Assembly: GCA_035079385.1 (NCBI GenBank)
Contig: JAVHKY010000054.1
Location: 3,511,501 to 3,575,500 of the forward strand
Length of the DNA stretch: 64,000 bases
Reading direction: 5' to 3'
DNA from: Aspidiotus rigidus
Lineage: Eukaryota; Arthropoda; Insecta; Hemiptera; Diaspididae
Shown: one piece after another, positions 28,846 through 40,500 of the stretch
Layout of the letters: each line of letters opens with the position of its first letter
Numbering within the stretch: the first letter of the stretch is position 1
The notes under the pieces: generated by a model
The model's input: only the letters and a program-made list of their open reading frames with translations
The model's database searches: none
What the model was told of the DNA's origin: nothing
Program-made: the position numbers and the translations under genes

Positions 28846-31800
28846 TCCTCAAGGTTACAGCTGTCCATAATAAACCCGAAAGGACGAATACTCCGAAGGG
28901 AGAGTAAACAATGCAAACCGCAGAAAAATATAAGGAGCGTCGTCTTATATTTTTCTGCGGTTTGCATTGTTTACTCTCTCTTCGGAGTATTCGTCCTTTC
29001 GCGTTTATTATGGATAGCCGTAACCTTTTTGATTGAGAACGCTTCTGCGGCGTATTTACAGTTCCTTTTTCTGAAATTTCGGAAGCAACGCGCTTCATTT
29101 TCCTCTCATATTTGGTTTCTTCGTCGGCGTTTAGTGTTGCACTTGAAGCCTAAGTCCGTTAAATTCCGGTTTTATTCCGATTGTAAGATTAAGACTAAGA
29201 AACTGGAAAATTATATGAGGGAGAAGTGGATAAGAACAGAGTTGCGAAGATGGTATGGTAAATTTAATTTTACGACACCTTATGGTCCATTCGAGACTCT
29301 CCGGTATGCTCCTCCCCCTTGAGTTTGATTACTTTATGCGGGACGTCAATTTAAAGTGTCGGAAGTTTGAGGTGAACTTGAAGGAGAAGAAGAATAAGAA
29401 GTTATCCTCCCTAATGAAGGTTAATGATGAGGTGGTCGAGGAAGGGGTGAGTGACGGTGTTGTCGTTCATAAATTCCACCCCCCCCCCCCTCATAAATAA
29501 TAATCACGTAGTGTTTAATAGTGACGAAACTGCCCTCCTTGAGAAAGGTTTGAAATTCAGTTTACCTCCCCTCAAGAAGGATGAAACCTTGGCGAATGTT
29601 GTTGCAGATCTTGCGGTTAAAATTGGTCCTGGTTTTAATAGCCAGAAAGTTTGTGCCGAATTAGTCCGTAATAACCCCCTCCCTCGCATGACTAATAAAT
29701 TGGGAGGAGTGATTCAAGGTTTGAAGTGGAAGATGAAAGAGGGAGATTTAATCGTCACTAAGGCTGACAAGGGCAATGCTGTTGTGGTGATGGAGAAGTC
29801 GGCCTATTCTTCTAAGGTCCATGAAGTCCTGCAGCAGGGTGGTGCTAAAGAGAGTGAGGATTTCAGTTTTCCTAAGCACGTTAAGGAAGTTAGGAGTGTC
29901 ATTAACAGGAGTGAGGCTATTATCAAAACTCCTGCTTTGAAAAAAGCCCTCCTTGTTCCTAACCCCACACCACGCCTCCTCTACGCGCTGCCCAAAGTGC
30001 ATAAGAACAACACCCCGATGCGACCCGTTGTTTCTTTCGTCTCCTCCCACACCTACCTCCTTACCAGATTCCTGGACTGTTGGTTCAAAAATCGCATTGA
30101 TTTGGAATCTCCTCATTCGGTCTTGAATTCGGCCTCTTTAACTGGCGTTCTGAAGGATGTAAGTCTTCCCCCGGAAACGACCATCTGATCGTTTGATGTC
30201 GTTGGTTTGTTTCCGAATATTCCTGAGGCTGCTACTACCCAGCGTATGGGTGAGCTACTCGTCAAAGCCAACATTCCTCATAATGAGCTTCAGGAATTTT
30301 TAACAGGGAACCTGTTTTATGGGGGGCTATTTGAGAAATCTGGCGTCCACCGTGCGCCGTCCGCCGTCCAACGAAAAACTTGGAAAAATTTCGACCCTCG
30401 AGCCATATATGATAGACGGGGTTAGAAAAATTTCGTCTCTCGAGCGAGAAAAATTTAGATTCTCACACTATATTATAATAGGCTTATAGTAGGTCTAGGC
30501 CTTCTTTATACTATCTTTATCTAGGTCTAGGCTTCCTTGAATTTTCAATACCAAATCCCATTCGACTCATAAAACAGGTTCCCTGCGTTCCTCGTTTAAC
30601 TTCGTTAAGGAAGCCGTCGTTTTCGATCTTCTGATTATTTCCTGGTCCCCCAACTACTGTAAATATGAAGGAAAAAATTTTTCGAGTTTCCTGATGAAGT
30701 AGGGATCCCTATTGGATCACCCTTAGGCTCTCTCATCTCCGAAATTTTTATGTCTAAGTTTGAACTTGACCTCTTTTCCTCGAACCAGGTGTTACTTAAT
30801 CATATTCACTATTGGCACAGGTACGTCGATGACGTTCTATGTACCTGGACTGGTTCCCAGGTCTCCTGGTGAGTTTCTGAGGTATCTCAATTCCTGGTAC
30901 CCTTCCATCAAATTTACGTTGGAAATAGGGGTATTTTCCATTAACTTTTTGGATTTATCGATCTCTATAATAGACGGTATCCATAAGTTTGGAATTTACA
31001 GGAAAGATACTACGACCGATGTTTTATTCCACGGTGGTTCGTTCGGTCCTGTTGCTCATAAGATGTCTGCTTTTCACAGCCTAGTTCATAGACTGACTTG
31101 TATTCCTTCGAGTCACTTTGCCTTCAAGGAAGAGTTACTCACAATAAAACACCTGGCCAGAGTGAATGGGGTCAATGTCGATATTGACGTGATGGTTCGG
31201 AGGAAAGTTACGAGGAGCCTTCTTGATTCCACCACCTCCCTCCCCCGAGACACGATCCGTGATCGCCGTTTGCGTTGTATCAGTTTCCCTTTCTTGGGGA
31301 AGGTCTCTCTCCAATTGGGTCAGGCCCTCCGTCCGTTTGGCTTCAGACCCGCGTTTTACAACCCTACCACAGTCAAGAGGTTGTTTGGGAGACTGAAGGA
31401 CCCCATACCCGTTGATGAGAGGAGTGGTGTTTACAAGTTGGAATGTGGGGATTGTGGAGGCTCTTATATTGGTGAGACCCGCCGCCAAATGAAAGTTAGA
31501 GTAGCTAAGTACCTGAAGTCTTGGAAGAAGGGACACTTAGGGGAGTCAGCATTTGCTGATCATTTAATAAACAGTGACCACAGCTTCCGCGAGGGATCCG
31601 AAAAGCTCCGCCATAAGGAGATTTCCTATCGTAAGCGCATCGCCCTCGAGCATATAGAGATAATGCGTCATCTAAACACTGATGGTATCACTGTACTCAA
31701 CTCGTACATTCCGGAGGATGGCCTGATCGAACTGGTTCATGATTCACACCGCGATTTCTCGTTTGGACAATCTTAATACCTTGCTCTTCTTTTCTGTTCG

Positions 31801-31917
31801 TTAGTTGCTTTCATTTCAGGCTTGAATATGGTTTATTAACCGAAACCGCTCGTCGTCTTATATTTTTCTGCGGTTTGTTTACTCTCCCTTCGGAGTATTC
31901 GTCCTTTTGGCGTTCAT
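28846..31917 (+). mobile_element. Penelope-like retroelement copy 2, nearly full-length but heavily broken
   Basis: It opens with a near-perfect inverted repeat (28851-28933 against 28943-29026, containing TTTTTCTGCGGTTTGCATTG). The same words recur at the 3' end (31858-31905), as expected for Penelope terminal repeats. Coding pieces: N-terminal region 29029-29500 in two frames, RT 29451-30188 (TKADKGNAVVVMEK, LPKVHKNNTPMRPVVSF), then SFDVVGLFPNIPEA, and 30760-31776 with INFLDLSI and GIY-YIG (GVYKLECGDCGGSYIGETRR). Lesions: frameshifts near 29320 and 29490 (C run), a TGA at 30186-30188 where copy 1 has Cys, a 312-bp insertion at 30302-30613, and frameshifts near 30680 and 30866. A fragment of the same family lies at 34.1-34.5 kb. 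Confidence 0.9.
30298..30617. mobile_element. AACAGGGAACCTG-family element inserted into Penelope copy 2
   Basis: Comparison with Penelope copy 1 defines the insertion: TTTT|AACAGGGAACCTGTTTTATG at the left (30302) and AAGGAAGCCGTCG|TTTT at the right (30613). Subterminal CAGGGAACCTG and CAGGTTCCCTG are inverted. The interior has two minisatellite units with CTTGGAAAAATTTCGACCC, CTCGAGCCATATATGATAG and the TAGGTCTAGGC phrases. No open frame is present. It is about 312 bp. Confidence 0.8.
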
Positions 31918-31924
31918 CAAAAAG

Positions 31925-32231
31925 AGATCTTGCACGCACGCACGTTCTTCCAAAATTAGGGTAGGGCTCAAAGAAAAAAAAAGGCACGCGAATTTTGGAA
32001 ATTAGGGTAGGGTCGGAGCAAAGACATGAAACATGTCAAAAAATTCCAAGTTCCAAGGTCACCTGCACGCACGCACGCGCAAATTTTGAAATAAGGGTGG
32101 GGTCAGAGCAAAGACATGAAACATGTCAATATAAGAGACATGAAATATGATCTATTTGGCTACGCCAGAAAATTTTTTTACGTGCGGTTTGTAACCTCAG
32201 TTCCGATTCTTAACTCTAAATTTCGTAGAGA
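31925..32231 (+). repeat. Right arm of the large inverted duplication, first part
   Basis: Three tandem units of GCACGCACG...AAATTAGGGTAGGGTC...CAAAGACATGAAACATGTCA (about 60 bp each) are followed by TTTTTTACGTGCGGTTTGTAACCTC. They match the minus strand of 27400-27840. The arm resumes at about 32670 after the inserted hairpin. Confidence 0.65.
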
Positions 32232-32668
32232 GGACGTATTTTTACGTGCAAGGATTGATAATTAGAAAAGAAAAGAAAAACGAAACTTTTCCCGCACAGA
32301 ATTCATTCGAATATTTTTTCGACATTTCGGCCAGTCTAGTGGTCTTTATCAAGACGAAACGAGAACGGAGAGATAGAAAAATAATAAAAACGATGTTAAC
32401 TGTAAACTACAAGAGCGATACTGCGATTTTGGCTTCTTTATACACTACCACTATCGTAAAAAACGTCAAATAATTTCTTGCAATTTTTCTTACCCACGGC
32501 TTACTTTGTTGTACATACCCGTAGGACCATCGTTTTTATTTTTCTATATCTCTCAGTTCTCGTTTCGTCTTCATAAAGACCACTAGATTGGCCGAAACGT
32601 CGAAAAAATATTAGAATAAATTCTGTGCGCGAAAAGCCTCGTTTTTATTTTATTTTCTAAATTGTATG
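32232..32668. mobile_element. Foldback element with ~140-bp arms upstream of CARP-B
   Basis: The left arm (about 32262-32400) and right arm (about 32520-32660) are reverse complements through CACAGAATTCATTCGAATATT, TTTTTTCGACATTTCGGCCA, GTCTAGTGGTCTTTAT and CGAAACGAGAACGGAGAGAT. The loop is about 120 bp. The related segment at 27.3 kb lacks this block, so it acts as an empty site and dates the insertion after the duplication. Confidence 0.75.
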
Positions 32669-32877
32669 TTTTTTCGTCATTTTTATTAATTTTCTATTTT
32701 CTGGACTCCAAATTTGTATTCTGTGTTTGGCTTTGAATACTCGACTTCCAGTTGCTAAGCATTTGTTGCCTGTCTGTGATACCTCGACTATATCTGATAC
32801 TTTCCCTAACATTGCTCAAGTTCATTCATTATTCTGTTTTTCTTCATTGTAGAACATCAATAAGAGAAATTTCTGCA
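32669..32877 (+). other. CARP-B upstream region
   Basis: Contains TATTTTCTGGACTCCAAATT and CTGTCTGTGATACC, shared inverted with 27.24-27.38 kb. Just before the ATG is TTCATTGTAG|AACATCAATAAGAG. The second part matches the CARP-A 5' UTR, and the TTGTAG boundary could be an acceptor of a 5'-UTR intron. No clear TATA box was seen. Confidence 0.45.
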
Positions 32878-34494
32878 ATGATGACCACTCTCTCCTCCAT
32901 TTTACAACTCGTGAATTTAGTAATTTTCAAATTTTTGCTATTCAATGGAATTCCTCACTGTAATGCTCTCAGCCTGAATTTGGACAATATTGCGCTCGTC
33001 AATAGTTACGATCCGGAACAAGAGTACGATTATCCAACCGACTGGCCCATCAATATAGACCCCAAGCTCAGTAAGCTTGATGTTACTACTCCTATATATT
33101 ACACGACCGGACCTTTGGCTGAGCTCGTAGTTCGGAATAATGGCAAAACAGGTACGTTAAAGAATTGATCATAATGTAAAACCTCCATACAGCGGATATC
33201 GGCGGAACCGAAGGAATGTCCGCTATAGGGGAGTGTCCGTTGAGAGAGATGAAAATGAGAAAGTGTATGTTGTAGAGAATTTTGGGGAAATTATTTGTAC
33301 TTAATTGAACGGAAAAAGAGGACATGACGCCGACAAACATAGAATACTACATCTTGCGTACATATATAGAACTACCTTGTTGAAAAAAATTTATTCTCGA
33401 CTCTTTCTGTGAGCGTCCCACAACTCAACTTTTCTTCGTCATGAATAAGGCGCGCTCAGCAGAACCATATAATCATTATGTCGCGAATTTTCTTAGTTGG
33501 ATTTTGATTGTTTTTTTTTCGAGGAGTTAATCAACTTTCAGACAAAGAAAAAGGTAGGTCGCTACGATAAAAGTTTGTTGTAGTACGAGCACTTTAGGTT
33601 GCAAAGAACGAGAAAAATTTTTTGCATTGTTTTATTTTGTTTTCTGGCCGTCGTGAAATTTTTTATTTTGCGACATAATATATGGTTTTGTTGAGCGCGC
33701 CTCTCAAATATTCAAAATTTTAATTTTTTCCGACAATGATAAAAATTTCCTTTTAGAACTCATTTTTACTTTACGTTCATACTCGTATCAACACATGATT
33801 CATACTGCAGAAAAGTGTGTTACTATTTTATTCACTCTACAACTCACTCGCTATCAACTTGTTAAAAATTGCTCGACAAAGTATTTCATTCATGCAATAT
33901 CGTATTTTTTTCCCTTCTCTGCATACCTACTTTTTTTCCTTATCCGCGTCTAATTTCTGTCCGTTGGAGAGAATGCCCGTCATTCAAAGGTTATGCTGTA
34001 TTTTCTCCATAATAAGTGACGGGCCCGAAAGAATTGTCCGCCTACTAAGAGTGTCCGTTAGTGGAGGTTTTACTGTAATAAGTTTCTGAAATAAGCGCGA
34101 AAGGAAGAATACTTCGAAGGGAGAGCAACCAATGCAAACCGCAGAAAAAGTTAAAACGACGAGCGCTTTCGGTTAATAAACCATCTTCAGGACTGAAATT
34201 AAAGCAACTGACAAACGGAGGAGAAGAACAAGGTATTAAGATTGGCCAAACGAGAAATCGCGGTGTGAATCATAAACCAGTTCAATCAGGACATCTTCCG
34301 GAATGTACGAGCTGAGTACAGCAATGCCATCGGTGTTGAGATGACGCATTATCTCTATATGCTCGAGGGCGATACGTGTACGGTAGGAGTTCTCCTTATA
34401 GAGGAGCTTTTCCGATCCCTCACGGAAGTTTAGCCACTGTCTATTAGATGATCAGCAAAAGCTGACGCCGCGCCCCTTAGTGTCCCTTATTCCA

Positions 34495-34568
<74 letters not shown>

Positions 34569-37500
34569 CTATACCTACACACAAGCCTTTGCGTTTCAGC
34601 ACAACAATCTGCCTCCGACCAATAGAGATCAAAACCACCGCGTACGTGGCTTATCCGCTTATCCGAATGTAATGGTGCGATGCATGTCCCTACATCTGAT
34701 TAAATTAAAATGAAGAAGACAGAAAAGCAGAGGACACCTACTCGTACATGAAAATCCATCTCCGTCTTCTGGGACACTGTACTACATAATATGTTTCTGA
34801 TCACTTCAGGTACCTTCATTGGAAAATCAGAACTAGTAGTCCAGGCAAATTAGCCATTTAAATGACCGAGAAAGGAATTAATTCCGGCAGAGATGAAACT
34901 TGGTATGAATGTTAGGGATGTGTCCCCGAATAACCTCCCAAAAGTCCCCTCCCTCCGATGGGTGCTGCCTTCACTAAGGGGCTAAATGTGGAGAAAAATC
35001 TAGTTTTTTCGCTATAACTTAGAAATTATACATTTTACAGAAAAATATTTCAGATAAAAAATATTCTTCATTGAATTTTCAACAAATATTATTCTCTTAC
35101 ATTTTTCGGTAGGACACATAGTAACGTCGCTACACGGCGTCGAAGTTGGTGCTGTAGGCATACAAACGCAATTGACGTCGTGTCGTCTTTGTGTGACTCG
35201 TCGCTCTAAATACGTAGGTAGCATCATTGGTAGTTACTTCCATAATATTTTTGGGAAATATATAAGTGCACGCCTCATAAAATTATATTGACCGCCAGTT
35301 CCCCTTCCGCCCTAGTAAAAAACTGACACGACGTTGAAACCATGACGAACGCTATAAATGCACGCCAGGATTGGCACACGACCCGCATTTCAAAAGAAGA
35401 TGATTAACTCCAGCCAGGATGGGCTTGACAGTAGAGACTGCCTCCCCATAATAAACTTCAAACTCCTTATGAAAGAAGTATGACTGTTGATGGAGGTGTT
35501 TTCCCAGTTGTTCCACCCCGGAGGAGTCAGTCGAGTCAGTTGGTTAATGCATTGGATTTCGAGCATTGTCGTGAGATCTTTACTGGTTGGTCAAATACTG
35601 AGGTTCGTCGTCAAAATAATATGATTCGGCAGAAGTATGATGCCAAGGGGATGCGCGGAAGTTATATGGATCAGTGCAATAGCCGCGGACGTTTCATTAT
35701 TGACTGGTATTCAAGAGTTGGCCGTTTTGACAATATTCGCACTTCTGATCCTTCCCGTGATTTGCCAATTCCACTCTTCCTTTTCGCGGGCCCTTTTTAG
35801 CAATCAAGGTTCTTGATGGAGTCTAATCTTAAGGCCCATTTGGAGCTTCCTTTTGATCTTCAGGAAAATTTTCACGCTGCACATGTCAAGTGGTAGGCGG
35901 ATGTTAATCTCGACTCTTCTCGGCGTTCATTATTATGAAGGCAGGTACCATGTAGTCTTGAACTCAGATTCATTCAAGAAGCGGTTGGGCTTAGCCGTTG
36001 TAAATTATTTGAAAACTTATATTTGTTGATTGCATTAATATGTATCAATATTGTAATGCCTTTATGAAATATTATGGTGATGGTAAAAAAAAAAAAAAAA
36101 ACTCCACTTGGAATGCTGCCTTGAAGCTTGTACTCACTTGTCAATAGGCCAACCAAAGCATTCCATTATCTTCTTTCCTGTTTCTTCTTCCTGTATCAGG
36201 TTTACTTACTTGATATATCATACTTGAATGAATTAAATGTGGATCGCATACTGTTCTGTATGTTCTTAAATGTGCACTATATGGGAATGTGTGCACTACT
36301 TACATGGTGGTGTTTTTATCCTCTTCAATGGATTTTGAGTGTTTTGATTTTGTGTGCACAACTTATATCAAGTTGTGTGCACTACTTACTTTGTGTATTT
36401 GTCCGTTTCATAGATTTCCAGTGTTTTGGATCTTGAGTGCACAACTTATATGAGGATGTGTGCACTACTCACTTGGTTTTTATCCGTGTAATACATTTCT
36501 TAGGCGTGTCAATTTTGTTTCCTTGGCGTGTTATCGATAAGCGGGAAATTTCGTTTTTTGAGGCGTGCGATTAAATGTATGCCAATATTTTTTCCGTCGT
36601 TTTATCTTAATCTTATAATTTTTTCTTCTATCTTATTTTTTATCATGTTAGGTACTTTTTTCTTATTTATGTTTTATCATTAATTTTTTTATCGTCCGTG
36701 CAACCACGCCTGTAATTGAAAAAATTATCCCATTTCCTCAACAAAATCAATGAATAAGTGCACAGAACCTGTTCTAAATAATAGTTGAAATTTTTTATTA
36801 AACGGACAGCGGATACGGAAAATTATTAAAAAAAAAAAAACGATTCCTCTTCATCGGATTTGCAGCAAGTATTGAGGCAAGATGAGCCATGGCATGTCCC
36901 ACAGACAAATGAGTATAGAAGACCAGCTTTTCTGCATCCACATGCTGGGCCACAAGCTTTTTTGCAAGAACACAAAATTAGCTGCAGCACTTTAGATGAT
37001 GGGTGGTTTCTATTGGCAGTGAACCACTTTTTCCTAGCTTCCAGCCCTACTCAGTGGGTGGTAGGTCATTTCCAAGCCACGTTTGATTTCGGAGATGAAC
37101 TTGGTAAGAATGTTGGTCTGCTGCAGCTCTGCTTGGAGGGATATTGAGCAGTGTCTGCGATCGATTTTTGACGACTGACTTCAGGAAACATTTACACCGA
37201 AATTCTCTCAAACTCGTTTCCGTCGTAGGTGCATTATACAACGCCAGAATAATTTTTTACCAATTGATGCAATACTCTCGGCGTTTTAGTGACTTTTGTA
37301 GACGAGTACCGCAGCTTTTCGCAGATCATCACGATCCTCTAAGATTCGAACCATTTTTTTTTTTTTTTTTTTTACCTAAACAAATAAAGTAAGAGAAAAA
37401 TGACTCGTGTAGCCCCTTGAGGTACAGTAATTGAATTTCAGCAGAATTTTTCCATTATTTTCCTATCTTCTCGGCGTACGCTTGCTTCAATTAGGGTGGG

Positions 37501-40500
37501 AATACCTTATTATGTCAAATCAAGTCACGTCTTTATTACATAGAAAAAAATTCTTTGGTTCACTCATATTTATAAAACCAAAAATTACGACGTCTTCTAT
37601 GCGAAAACTAATGCCTTTTCTACTTCAATAAAATGCAGGTAAATAGAAATTAGGATTGACAAATAATCAGTTTGAAATATTGGAACACGAAATGAAAATA
37701 TTGCGTACATGTATACTTGAACACGGCATAAAAAATATCGAGTACCGACTAGGCTAGTATTTGATAACAGCCGATAACTGACACTTGCACAAGCTGCATT
37801 GACGAAACGAGAAGATAACATTGCTAACCCTCACAGAACAAGAACATTCAAAGCACAATAACGGAACTTCGATGCCATGCAGCGACGTTACTATGTGTCC
37901 TACCGAAAAAAGTTAGAGAAAAATTTTTGTTGAAAATTTGATGAAGAATATTTTTTATCTGAAATATTTTTCTGTAAAATGTATAATTTTTGAGTTATAG
38001 CGAAAAAACTAGATTTTTCTACACATTTAGCCTCCTAATGAAGCTAGCATCCATTGAAGGGGAGGGGACTTTTGGGAAATTATTCGGGGACATACCCCTA
38101 ACATTAATACTAAGTTCATCTGCCGGAATTTATTCCTTTCAAATGGCTAATTTGCCTGGACTATAGTACGACAATCACCTGCGCGGCACCTCTGAACATA
38201 TGCGGCGTGTACTCAATCAAAACAAAGCACAGGATCAGCGCGCCAGATTCTAATCATAGAATTATCTGTCTGCGCTCGTCGGTACTTCCTGAGAGATACT
38301 TAAAAACTTATTAAAATGATATTGGGGTAATACCACGAACCAAAAATAAATCACATGTTTTGCCAAAATTTGAAGTTGTTGTACCCATACATATTTCAAA
38401 ATGGGACGGCCACTACAAAATGACTAGATATGATTTTGATCTGAAATAGAAAAACGACGGCTTCCTTAACGAAGTTAAACGAGGAACGCAGGGAACCTGT
38501 CTTATGAGTCAAATAGGATTTGGTATTGAAAATTCAAGGAAGCCTAGACCTAGATAAAGCTAGTATAAAGAAGGCCTAGACGTAAAATAAGCCTAGTATA
38601 ATGTAGTTTGAAACTCCAAGTTTTTCTCAAATCTCGAGCTATTTATGATAGGAGGGAAACTTGGGAAAATTTGTCCCCTATCATATATAGCTCGAGAGTC
38701 AAAAGTTTTCCAAGTCCCTCTCCTACCATATATGGCGCGAGAGTCGAATTTTTTCCGAGTCCCCCCCCTCCTATCATCTATAGCTCGAGAGTCGAAATTT
38801 TTTCCAAGTCCCTCTCCTAACATATATGGCTCGAGAATCGAAATTTTTCCAAGTCCCCCTCCTATCATATATAGCTCGAGAGTCGAAATTTTTCCAAGTC
38901 CCCCTCCTATCATATATAGCTCGAGAGTCGACATTTTTCCAAGTCCCTCTCCTATCATATATGGCTCGAGAGTCGAAGTTTTTCGCTGGACGGCGCACGG
39001 CGGGCGCCAGATTTCTCAAATAGCCCCCCATAAAACAGGTTCCCTGTTAAAAATTAATACTGATCCGAAAGGAGACCATAGGTGCACAAATACCACTTAT
39101 GTATTCAGAAGTCGTCGCCTCACACACACGCATCCATGTCTCAGAGTGAAACGGCTACTCCGGAAAGACGAGGGTAATCGAGCCCCGAAATGATTCCATA
39201 TGATAATTTACCATAATAAGTATATTACCTAACTTGAAATTTTTTACAACCTTGATTTAGAAACACTACCTAATTAAAACACAAACGTTCGGCAAGATTG
39301 CAGATTATTCATTTAAAAAGATCTTTTCATGAGTACCTTGGTATGTGATAGGTACCTAAGGGAATATTCATACTATATTTTCGTAATACATATAGATTCT
39401 AACTTAGTTTATCTTGTATATCGTTTTGTTCTCGACATGAAGGTGTTCTCGCAATTGATAGTATGTTTTCCCCTCTCTAGTGATGTGTCATTTTTTATGA
39501 TAGCGCGGTTCATTATAATTTTGCAGTCACTATGAAGTACGCTCAAGAGCCTGTATTGGATTCTTTAGCAGATGGACCTTTTGGCAATGACATCTTCATT
39601 TTCGAATTTAACCAATTTTATTGGGTGAATGATACAAAAGGACGAGCCGCAAGTACTTTCGATAATCAGAGGTATACCGGTAACGGATTATTACACGCGA
39701 AATAAAGTTTTCTGTATAGGCTACATGATTGTCAAAGTTTATTTTGATTGGCAAAAAACATGGTAAAGTAGAATTTCAGTGGGTAAGTTTAATTTAGTAT
39801 TGCCAAACAAAAGAATCAAATGCCGTTGACCATTATTAGAAAACAAAAAATAAACTTACCTATTACAATAAATTACAACAAAGTTCAGAAAAATTATAGG
39901 TACCTATACCTACTTAAGAGAGAATGTATCAATTTCTTCAAAATAAAATGACAATCATTCATACAGAAGAGTAACTTACAATACTACAAGATGGTACGTC
40001 TATGTGAATTTTTACCATGTTATATAATATACTAAATTTCTTAGAGGGAGGATGTAGGTTAATAATCTGTTTCCGTATGTTTTCTGGTGCTTACAAACTC
40101 TTTTTTAATTTTGTTCTTGCATGTTGGGAATGACTAAGTTGAATGGGCCTACTCTCTTTTTGTTGGAGTACCTATACAAAATGAGATTCTACAGCTCTAT
40201 CTTGGCGCGCAGCCTAAATAATATTTTAATTCATTTCCTTATCCCTAAAAATTCAAAATGGCCGACAATTATAAGTACTTATTTTTATATATAGACCAAT
40301 TCCCCATGACAACATATTTGCAAACAAGCGACAGTGATTTTGTCAATTTGTACTAAAAACAGACCTGCCCTGTCTCCCTTCAAAAAGTAAACATACTTTC
40401 TGCGTGTTAATTCCTATAAGGATCATACTAACATTCTCTAAAACCACAGAGTAAACAGAGTTTGTCCAAGAGATATGAGCTTGAGACACAGGTATCATCA

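Larger units (their letters stand above)
34839..38161. mobile_element. DNA transposon with ~310-bp terminal inverted repeats and TA duplication
   Basis: The left end GTCCAGGCAAATTAGCCATT (34839) is mirrored by AATGGCTAATTTGCCTGGAC (ending 38161), and both ends are bounded by TA. The inverted arms run to about 35140 and from about 37870, with mismatches. They include TTCGGTAGGACACATAGTAA and TTTTTCGCTATAACTTAGAA. Between them are two decayed coding remnants (35480-35941 plus, 36845-37330 minus) and AT-rich filler. The superfamily is not clear from the termini alone. It sits in CARP-B intron 1. Confidence 0.75.

Noticed and set aside
34480..34713. Arg-Glu-rich 77-codon open frame
   Set aside because: It is built on the (GA)n microsatellite and has no context.
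38593..39193. Several repetitive open frames on both strands (SYIARESKFFQVPL-type)
   Set aside because: They are produced by the 58-bp minisatellite inside the AACAGGGAACCTG element. The unit is close to a multiple of three minus or plus a base, so frames stay open by chance.
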